Assembly (NCBI GenBank): GCA_946886375.1
Contig: CAMPIL010000099.1
Location: 1-10,407, forward strand
DNA: 10,407 nucleotides
Direction of reading: 5' to 3'
Source of the DNA: an uncultured Phycisphaerales bacterium
GTDB lineage: Bacteria; Planctomycetota; Phycisphaerae; Phycisphaerales; SM1A02
This document shows, piece by piece, positions 5,446 to 10,407 of this stretch (within the stretch, counting starts at the first letter, position 1; every line of letters begins with the position of its first letter). The position numbers and the translations under genes are program-made. The notes under the pieces are model-generated. The model searched no databases. It was not told the origin of the DNA and saw nothing but the letters and a program-made list of their open reading frames with translations.

Positions 5446-6684
5446 ATGAAAGTGCTCATGATTCACCAGCATGGACGGCCCCACGGCAGCGGCGGGCTGA
5501 TCGCGATGTACCGGCTCCATCAGGGGTTGCTTCAGGTGGGCATCCAGTCGGTGGTCGCATGCCGGCACCGCGAATCTGATTCGCCGGAGTTCGTGGAACT
5601 GCCTCGTCTGGACCGGCTGGAGAGTTTTCTGGGCATGATCTCGTGGAGGCTGGGGCTCAACGACATTCACTGCATCAGTTCATTCAAGGTCGCCGGGTTC
5701 AAGCCGTTTCTCGATGCCGATGTCGTCAACCTGCACGGCCTGCACACCAATTTCTTCAATTACCTGGCCCTGCCGAGCATGGGTCGCCGCAAACCCATGG
5801 TGATGACCCTGCACGACATGTGGGCGTTGACGGGCCACTGTTCGCACAGCCACGAATGCCAGCGATGGAAGACCGGGTGCGGCAAGTGCCCGCACCTGGA
5901 TGTGTTTCCTCCCGTCGGGCGCGACGCCACGGCCATCGAATGGCGATTGAAACGCTGGGTCTACCGGCGGACACCCATGATCATCGTTTCGCCGAGCGTC
6001 TGGCTGGCCGACCTGGCCCGGCAGAGCATCCTGGGGGAGTATCCCATTCACCACATTCCCAACGGCGTGGACACTTCGGTCTATCGCCCGCTGGACAAGA
6101 TTGACTGTCGCGAGCGCCTGGGCGTGCCGAAGGATCGCTTCGTGGTCATGTTCGCTTCGGCGGCGTTGAACAATCCGGGAAAGGGCGGCGACCTGCTGCT
6201 CGCGGCGCTGCAGCAACTGCCTGCCTCCCTCAAGGACAAGTTGGTTCTGCTGCTGGTGGGCGATCGCAGCGAAGCGCTGGTCCGGTCGCTGGACATTGAA
6301 GCGGTGAGCCTGGGATTTGTCGCTGAGGACCAGTGCAAAGCGATGGCGTATTCGGCGGCCGACATCTTCGTGCTGCCCAGCCGCGCTGAGAATCACAGCC
6401 TCGTGCTGCTTGAAGCGATGGCCTGCGGCACACCGGGCATCGCCTTCGATGTCGGAGGCAATCCGGAAATCGTGCGCCACATGCAGACCGGGCTTCTGGC
6501 CCGGCCGGGCTGCGCAGAAGATCTCAGCGCCAACATCACGCGCATGCTCGAGGACGAGCAACTTCAGAAGACTCTCGCCCGCAATGCGCGAGACCTCATC
6601 TGCAGGGAGTTTTCGCTGCAGCAGCACGTGGAGCGTTACATCGAAGTGTACCAGCAGGCCGCGCGAGCCAGCGAAGCCGCATGA
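5446..6684 (+). CDS. Glycosyltransferase family 4 (group 1), 412 aa
   Basis: Role: a retaining, nucleotide-sugar-dependent glycosyltransferase of GT-B fold, probably cytoplasmic or membrane-peripheral, building an exopolysaccharide or other surface glycan. Seen: the N-terminal Rossmann start MKVLMIHQHGRPHGSGGL (residues 1-18) with the Gly-rich acceptor loop, and VVNLHGLH (93-100). THLDM-type motif TLHDMWALTGHC (121-132) leads into four cysteines at 132, 138, 145 and 148 (GHC...CxxCP), a signature of one GT4 subgroup. The linker HIPNGVDTSVY precedes a C-terminal donor domain with E315-x7-E323 in SRAENHSLVLLEAMACGTP, and DVGGNPEIV. The start is ATG 5446, with a weak CAGG 9-12 nt upstream; GTG 5443 is adjacent in frame. 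The gene ends 3 bp from the stop of the converging acyltransferase gene. The substrate cannot be inferred. Confidence 0.92.
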   Translation: MKVLMIHQHGRPHGSGGLIAMYRLHQGLLQVGIQSVVACRHRESDSPEFVELPRLDRLESFLGMISWRLGLNDIHCISSFKVAGFKPFLDADVVNLHGLHTNFFNYLALPSMGRRKPMVMTLHDMWALTGHCSHSHECQRWKTGCGKCPHLDVFPPVGRDATAIEWRLKRWVYRRTPMIIVSPSVWLADLARQSILGEYPIHHIPNGVDTSVYRPLDKIDCRERLGVPKDRFVVMFASAALNNPGKGGDLLLAALQQLPASLKDKLVLLLVGDRSEALVRSLDIEAVSLGFVAEDQCKAMAYSAADIFVLPSRAENHSLVLLEAMACGTPGIAFDVGGNPEIVRHMQTGLLARPGCAEDLSANITRMLEDEQLQKTLARNARDLICREFSLQQHVERYIEVYQQAARASEAA

Positions 6685-6687
6685 GCC

Positions 6688-7269
6688 TTACGCGGGAACC
6701 GGCGAGCGATGCTCCTGACGCAGGATGATCTTTGCGGGCTCGGCCACGGCCTTGGCCCCGGGCGGAACGTCGCAGGTCACCACCGCGTTGGCGCCGATCA
6801 TTGCGCCGTCGCCGATCTTGATATTGCCCAGAATCATCGCCCCCGCACCCACATGCACGCCGTTGCCGAGCGTCGGCGCTTCCTGTGCCCGGCGGTGACT
6901 TGAGGCCCCCAGCGTCACGCCCTGGCGAATGATGCAGTCGTCGCCAACCACGGTGCGCTCGTGAAACACGATCGCACCCTGGTGGCCGATCATCAATCGC
7001 CTTCCCACCTTCACGGTGTATGGCAATTCGATCGAATAGTGATTGCGCACGTGGCGATAGAGAATGTTGTAGATGAAACTCAGCGGCATGCGCAGCACAC
7101 GCGACCTGATCCGCATGCGCCACACGCCGAAGCGATACACCGCCACCGCGCGGAAACCCGGCCGCGTCCAATCGCGCCCGTTGGCGATGTAGTCTTCACG
7201 CCACTGAGCCCACAATCCCATGCGCGATTCGGCCTCTTCCAAAATCGTTTGCGCCTGTACGACGCTCAT
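6688..7269 (-). CDS. CysE-like hexapeptide-repeat acyltransferase (193 aa)
   Basis: Seen: a short helical N-terminal region (about 1-75) with WREDYIANGRDWTRPGFRAVAVYRFG cut by RMPLSFIYNILY, then a left-handed beta-helix of hexapeptide repeats (about 85-180). These include MIGHQGAIVFHE, VVGDDCIIRQGVTLG, VHVGAGAMILGNIKIGDG and AMIGANAVVTCDVPPG, ending EPAKII. It belongs to the serine acetyltransferase superfamily (acetyl-CoA donor, trimeric). Against E. coli CysE, aligned by eye, the first catalytic His is kept (GH), but the DRHP motif with the second His reads QEAP here. The N-terminal domain is also much shorter than in CysE (273 aa). With a glycosyltransferase next to it, O-acetylation of a polysaccharide is more likely than cysteine synthesis. 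The start has TACAGT 6 nt upstream and no Shine-Dalgarno. Confidence 0.85.
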   Translation of the reverse strand: MSVVQAQTILEEAESRMGLWAQWREDYIANGRDWTRPGFRAVAVYRFGVWRMRIRSRVLRMPLSFIYNILYRHVRNHYSIELPYTVKVGRRLMIGHQGAIVFHERTVVGDDCIIRQGVTLGASSHRRAQEAPTLGNGVHVGAGAMILGNIKIGDGAMIGANAVVTCDVPPGAKAVAEPAKIILRQEHRSPVPA

Positions 7270-7275
7270 GGCAAC

Positions 7276-7281
7276 ACTGTA
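7276..7281 (-). promoter_or_regulatory. Predicted -10 box (TACAGT) of a leaderless start
   Basis: On the minus strand TACAGT is followed by GTTGCC and then the ATG at 7269, a 6-nt spacing that places the expected transcription start at the start codon. No -35 consensus or Shine-Dalgarno is visible. It lies in the 65-bp gap after birA, so the acyltransferase can be expressed separately from nadC-birA. Confidence 0.45.
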
Positions 7282-7334
7282 CCGCTGGGCAAGGCCATTC
7301 CAGCCGGCGAAATGATCGGGTGGAATTCGGGTTT

Positions 7335-8090
7335 TTACTGCGCAAGCACGGAGGTGGTCGCCGCCGGCAACCAGATTTCTCCCCGATCCGTGAGCGCCGC
7401 CAGGCCGCGAAGCGGGTCGACGCGAACAACCGTGCCGGAAATTGTCTGGCCGTTGCTGCGAAACGTGGCGTGGGTTCCGCGGAGGACATCTCGCGAGGCG
7501 AACTCGCTCGTCAGTTCCTCGCTGTTGCTGCGCATCGCAGCGTCCAGCGCCGGCAGCAACGCCGCGATCGCCCCCAGCCGATCAACGTTCGCTCCCAATT
7601 GCGCGAGACTGACTGCACGCGATTGCAGTTCATCGGGCCAGGCTGTCTGTGCGACGTTCAGTCCGATGCCAACGAGCGCGAGGTCCTCGACCTGCTCGAC
7701 GAGGATGCCTGCAAGTTTGCGGCGATCAACGATGATGTCATTGGGCCACTTGATGCCGACGGGCCGGCCCAGCAGTGATTCGACGGCTCGGGCCACGCCC
7801 ACGGCACTGGCGATGGCCAATCGCTCCGGCGACGGTTGCCGTGCGATCACCGCGGTAAGTGCGATGCCCTGGTGGGCTGTGTCGGCCCACGCGCGGCCGA
7901 GCCGTCCACGGCCTGCGGTTTGCCGCCACGCAATGAACACATCGCCCGCCGCACCGTTCATCCGCCGAGCGGCGTCCTGCGTTGAATTGGTTTCGCGCAG
8001 CACCACGATTCGCGTGAACAGCGTGCAATGCTCGGCGATCACCTGTTCGAGACGATCGGGCCAGGATTCCAATGGAACGTCTGCCGTCAT
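7335..8090 (-). CDS. birA: Biotin--[acetyl-CoA-carboxylase] ligase (251 aa)
   Basis: Role: adenylates biotin with ATP and transfers it to the biotin carboxyl carrier lysine of acetyl-CoA carboxylase and other carboxylases, in the cytosol. Seen: RETNSTQD (32-39), the biotinyl-AMP loop GRGRLGRAW (60-68), KWPNDI (114-119), the lysine-bearing DRRKLAGILVE (122-132), GIGLNV (141-146), and a small C-terminal SH3-like domain (about 200-245) with FRSNGQTISGTVVRVD. There is no N-terminal helix-turn-helix, so it is a monofunctional (group I) ligase rather than a BirA-type repressor. Its ATG overlaps the nadC stop by 4 nt (ATGA), so translation is coupled to nadC. Confidence 0.95.
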   Translation of the reverse strand: MTADVPLESWPDRLEQVIAEHCTLFTRIVVLRETNSTQDAARRMNGAAGDVFIAWRQTAGRGRLGRAWADTAHQGIALTAVIARQPSPERLAIASAVGVARAVESLLGRPVGIKWPNDIIVDRRKLAGILVEQVEDLALVGIGLNVAQTAWPDELQSRAVSLAQLGANVDRLGAIAALLPALDAAMRSNSEELTSEFASRDVLRGTHATFRSNGQTISGTVVRVDPLRGLAALTDRGEIWLPAATTSVLAQ

Positions 8091-9010
8091 TCGTGGATGT
8101 CCAGCCCGATGTCCAGCCCCACCGCGGAGTGCGTCAGCGCACCCACGGACACACGATCAACTCCCGTGGCGGCGATGGCGGGCAGTCGCCCAAGCGTCAC
8201 CCCGCCGGAGCATTCCAGTAATACGCGCGGAGCCACCTGATTCCGCAATTGCACCGCTTCGAGAAGTTTGAAATCGGGCATGTTGTCCAGCAGCACGATG
8301 TCCACCAATCCTCGTTCTGCCTGTTCCATGCTCAGCACGATGTGAAGTTGCTCGATCGTGTCCACCTCGATCTCAACGAAGCGAACTTCATGCCTGCGAC
8401 GAACCGTGCGAATCGCGCTGGCGAGCGTCGCGCCCAGTTCGCGCTGCGGAATGCCTGCGAGGTGATTGTCCTTGAACAGGGCCGCGTCGAACAGGCCAAT
8501 GCGATGCAGATGCCCGCCGCCGCAACGCACCGCGTATTTCTCCAACGCCCGCATCCCAGGCGTGGTCTTGCGCGTATCGCAGATCAGGCAGCGCGAACCC
8601 GCGACAACCTCCACGTACTGCCGCGTCAGCGTGGCGATTCCCGACAACCTTGTGAGCACGTTCAATATGATCCGTTCCGCGCCCAGGATTTTCGCCAGTT
8701 CTCCGCGCAAACTCGCCAACGACGCGCCCTCCTCAAGCGGCGTGCCGTCGGCAACCTGAACGTCCACGTCGATTGAACCAAAACGCGCTGCGATCGCTGG
8801 AAGAATTTCAACGCCTGCCGCAACTCCCGCAATTCTTGCAGTGATTTCCGCGCGCGCGAACCGGCCAGGCTCAATGATTGACTGTGTGGTGATGTCGCCG
8901 GGCGGGCGCAGGTCCTCGGCAATCGCGGCGTCAAGCAGCCGGTCCAGGTTGCCGTCGGAAGTCAGTTCTTCAAACAACCGCGGCAGCGGAAGCGAATTCA
9001 AATCCAGCAT
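8087..9010 (-). CDS. nadC: Nicotinate-nucleotide pyrophosphorylase (carboxylating), 307 aa
   Basis: Role: quinolinate phosphoribosyltransferase, converting quinolinate and PRPP to nicotinate mononucleotide, CO2 and PPi in de novo NAD synthesis. Seen: the N-terminal AIAEDLRPPGDITTQSII (29-46), ILNVLTRLSGIATLT (115-129), DTRKTTPGMRALEKYAV (145-161), and GGGHLHRIGLFDAALFKDNH (164-183) with the substrate-binding Arg, His and Lys. The C-terminal barrel strands are VDIVLLDNM, LLECSGGV and VDRVSVGALTHS. The length fits the family (E. coli, 297). The frame extends upstream to 9118, but ATG 9010 matches the family N-terminus and has TACACT 6 nt upstream. It is the first gene of a nadC-birA unit; this adjacency is known from many bacteria. 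It is divergent from the HIT gene. Confidence 0.96.
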   Translation of the reverse strand: MLDLNSLPLPRLFEELTSDGNLDRLLDAAIAEDLRPPGDITTQSIIEPGRFARAEITARIAGVAAGVEILPAIAARFGSIDVDVQVADGTPLEEGASLASLRGELAKILGAERIILNVLTRLSGIATLTRQYVEVVAGSRCLICDTRKTTPGMRALEKYAVRCGGGHLHRIGLFDAALFKDNHLAGIPQRELGATLASAIRTVRRRHEVRFVEIEVDTIEQLHIVLSMEQAERGLVDIVLLDNMPDFKLLEAVQLRNQVAPRVLLECSGGVTLGRLPAIAATGVDRVSVGALTHSAVGLDIGLDIHE

Positions 9011-9016
9011 GCGGGC

Positions 9017-9022
9017 AGTGTA
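9017..9022 (-). promoter_or_regulatory. Predicted -10 box (TACACT) of nadC, leaderless
   Basis: On the minus strand TACACT is followed by GCCCGC and the nadC ATG at 9010, a 6-nt spacing. There is no Shine-Dalgarno and no TTGACA-like hexamer 16-18 nt upstream. The same hexamer serves the divergent HIT gene at 9065-9070. Confidence 0.5.
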
Positions 9023-9064
9023 AACTCGATTTCCGCCCCGGACACCGCCGAACTGCACAGGCGG

Positions 9065-9070
9065 TACACT
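9065..9070 (+). promoter_or_regulatory. Predicted -10 box (TACACT) of HIT gene, leaderless
   Basis: TACACT is followed by TTGCAGC and the ATG at 9078, a 7-nt spacing. No Shine-Dalgarno precedes the start and no -35 consensus is seen. With the nadC box it makes a divergent pair of identical hexamers in a 67-bp gap. Confidence 0.5.
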
Positions 9071-9077
9071 TTGCAGC

Positions 9078-9509
9078 ATGACGCAGGCGCACCAACCGAC
9101 AATCTTCGACAAGATCATTGCGGGTGAAATCCCATGTCACAAGGTGTACGAAGACCAGCACGTGCTGGCGTTTCTGGACATCAGTCCGCTCAGCCCCGGC
9201 CATACGCTGGTGATTCCCAAGGAGCGCAAGGCGCAGTTGCACATGCTGAGCGACGATGCGTCGGCCGCCGTCGGTCGCGTGCTGCCGCGCCTGTGCCGGG
9301 CCGTCATGCGGGCCACGGGCGCGACCGCGTACAACCTGCTGCAGAACAACGGCTCAGCGGCGCACCAGGTCGTCATGCACGTTCACTTTCACATCATCCC
9401 GAAGATTGATTCCAAGGGTCTGGGCATCGGCTGGACGACGGGCTCACTCTCGAACGATGCGGCGGGCCAACTGCTTTCAAAGATGCACGCCGCGCTCAAG
9501 GAAATTTGA
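9078..9509 (+). CDS. HIT-family (histidine triad) nucleotide hydrolase, 143 aa
   Basis: Role: a dimeric cytosolic HIT protein, of the Hint type by pattern. Members hydrolyse nucleoside phosphoramidates, dinucleoside polyphosphates or aminoacyl-AMP adducts; the physiological substrate here is unknown. Seen: the N-terminal TIFDKIIAGEIPCHKVYED (8-26), FLDISPLSPGHTLVIPKE (32-49), NLLQNNGSAAHQ (86-97), and the catalytic triad motif H101-V-H103-F-H105-I-I-P. It has full family length. The CPxC zinc-site form of the N-terminus is absent; a single Cys20 follows IP. The start is ATG 9078, with a -10-like box directly upstream. It is followed after 18 bp by the corA-like gene on the same strand, so the two are probably co-transcribed. 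Confidence 0.95.
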   Translation: MTQAHQPTIFDKIIAGEIPCHKVYEDQHVLAFLDISPLSPGHTLVIPKERKAQLHMLSDDASAAVGRVLPRLCRAVMRATGATAYNLLQNNGSAAHQVVMHVHFHIIPKIDSKGLGIGWTTGSLSNDAAGQLLSKMHAALKEI

Positions 9510-9527
9510 TTCTCAAGGGCTCGCTGC

Positions 9528-10407
9528 ATGAGCGCCAAACAACGCAAGAAGCGTCAGCCGCGCGTGAGGTGGACTCGGCATCACGCGCCTGTGTACGCGC
9601 CGCCCGGCACGCTCTCCGTCGATCCGCATGCGGCCAAGCCGGTCATCCGCGTCATTGCGTACGGTCCGGATGAATTCATCGATCAGCCCCTCCGCAAACC
9701 GGCGCAGATCAAAGATCACCTGCATAAGCATGCCGTCACGTGGGTGAACGTCGACGGTCTGGGCGATGTCGAGGTCATTCGCGAGATTGGCGAAATCTTC
9801 GGCATCCACCGCCTGGCGCTGGAAGATGTCGTTCACGTTCGGCAGCGCGCCAAGGTGGATGAATTTCCCAATCACCTGTTCATCGTGGCGCGCATGATTG
9901 ATACGTCCGAAGGCAAACTTGGCACCGAGCAACTGAGCATGTTCCTGGGCCAGGATTTCGTGCTCACCTTTCAGGAGCGTGCAGGCGACAGTCTTGACGC
10001 CATTCGAACCCGCGCCCGGGACAAGCGCGGCCGAATCCGCGACGCCGGCGCGGATTATCTCGCCTATTCCATTCTTGACGCGGTGGTGGATGAGTATTAC
10101 CCGCTCCTGGAGAAGCACGGCGATGAGTTGGAGCAACTTGAAGATTCCGTGCTCAATCATCCCGGGCCATCCGTCGCAGGTCGGGTGCATCAGATCAAGC
10201 GCGAATTGCTCGTGCTCCGCCGTGGCATCTGGCCGCTGCGCGAGGCGATCGGCGCGCTGCAGCGCAGCGAATCGCCATTCATCAAACCTGAAACGCGCTT
10301 GTACATCCGCGACGTGCACGACCATACGTTTCAGGTCATGGACCTCGTCGAGGTATATCGCGAACTTTCTTCGGGCCTGATCGAAATGTACATGACCAGC
10401 GTCAGTC
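9528..10407 (+). CDS. corA: CorA-type Mg2+/Co2+ transporter, 3' end missing
   Basis: Role: a pentameric inner-membrane channel for Mg2+ (also Co2+ or Ni2+). Seen in the 293 residues present: a basic N-terminal tail, an alpha/beta cytoplasmic domain with WVNVDGLGDVEVIREIGEI and HRLALEDVV, HVRQRAKVDEFPNHLFIVA, EQLSMFLGQDFVLTFQE, and YLAYSILDAVVDEYYPLLEK. The long stalk helix begins with ELEQLEDSVL and runs to HDHTFQVMDLVEVYRELSS and GLIEMYMTS, just before the TM part. The two TM helices and the GMN selectivity motif lie past the window edge, so the ion-channel signature is not seen. The start is ATG 9528, with CAAGGG (9514-9519) 8 nt upstream. It sits 18 bp after the HIT gene stop. Confidence 0.93.
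   Translation, partial: MSAKQRKKRQPRVRWTRHHAPVYAPPGTLSVDPHAAKPVIRVIAYGPDEFIDQPLRKPAQIKDHLHKHAVTWVNVDGLGDVEVIREIGEIFGIHRLALEDVVHVRQRAKVDEFPNHLFIVARMIDTSEGKLGTEQLSMFLGQDFVLTFQERAGDSLDAIRTRARDKRGRIRDAGADYLAYSILDAVVDEYYPLLEKHGDELEQLEDSVLNHPGPSVAGRVHQIKRELLVLRRGIWPLREAIGALQRSESPFIKPETRLYIRDVHDHTFQVMDLVEVYRELSSGLIEMYMTSVS

Noticed and set aside
5680..6627. 315-codon minus-strand frame opposite the glycosyltransferase
   Set aside because: It is antisense to a complete GT4 gene with the EX7E and Cys motifs in place.
7294..7336. ATTCCA...TGGAAT inverted repeat followed by a T-run (plus strand) after birA
   Set aside because: The stem is short with a long loop, and the T-run is on the plus strand, whereas the genes on both sides are on the minus strand.
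6961..8271. 436-codon plus-strand frame antisense to the acyltransferase and birA
   Set aside because: It spans parts of three well-supported minus-strand genes (acyltransferase, birA, end of nadC) and their intergenic gap. Its Arg/Ser/Pro-rich composition is typical of a shadow frame.
9513..10325. 270-codon minus-strand frame opposite corA
   Set aside because: The plus strand encodes a clear CorA protein with a good Shine-Dalgarno; the antisense frame has no recognisable domain.

Overview
The window looks like a chromosomal segment of a GC-rich bacterium of the Planctomycetes, most plausibly class Phycisphaerae. This is an inference from three things: two small membrane proteins carrying the CxxCG...CPECG zinc ribbon common in that group, a long MutL/GlmL-type ATPase, and dispersed palindromic intergenic repeats. 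No rRNA, tRNA, CRISPR array, transposase, integrase or phage gene was seen. No gene-free stretch exceeds 300 bases.

Left part (1-2417) has an accessory feel: small lineage-specific genes, lower third-position GC and many intergenic repeats. It opens with a 20-bp tandem repeat (1-80). A small zinc-ribbon membrane protein follows on the minus strand (144-362), then a 65-aa winged-helix-like protein (458-655). A secreted cysteine-rich protein (845-1726) and a two-TM zinc-ribbon protein (1768-2178) form a probable transcription unit. That unit has a sigma70-like promoter at 725-753 and a textbook intrinsic terminator at 2184-2223. At least four copies of one REP-like repeat, plus a different palindrome, sit between these genes.

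Middle part (2418-5211, minus strand) is a likely three-gene operon: a two-TM protein with a PH-like tail, a 129-aa protein coupled to it by a GTGA overlap, and the MutL/GlmL-type ASKHA ATPase. No cobalamin-dependent mutase is present, so the ATPase is an orphan here.

Right part (5446-10407) is a conventional core-metabolism neighbourhood. A GT4 glycosyltransferase (+) converges with a CysE-like hexapeptide acyltransferase (-), and the two probably act on a surface polysaccharide. Next come nadC and birA (minus strand, ATGA overlap), serving NAD and biotin cofactor metabolism. Divergent from nadC are a HIT-family hydrolase and a CorA-type Mg/Co transporter that runs off the window end.

The most notable non-gene signal is that four starts (458+, 7269-, 9010-, 9078+) have a TAnnnT -10-like box exactly 6 or 7 nt before the ATG and no Shine-Dalgarno, as expected for leaderless mRNAs. 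Other starts (362-, 845+, 9528+) have clear Shine-Dalgarno sequences. I found no convincing new defence or mobile system. The best candidates for novelty are the leaderless-start pattern, the orphan MutL operon, the REP-like repeats and the secreted Cys-rich protein.
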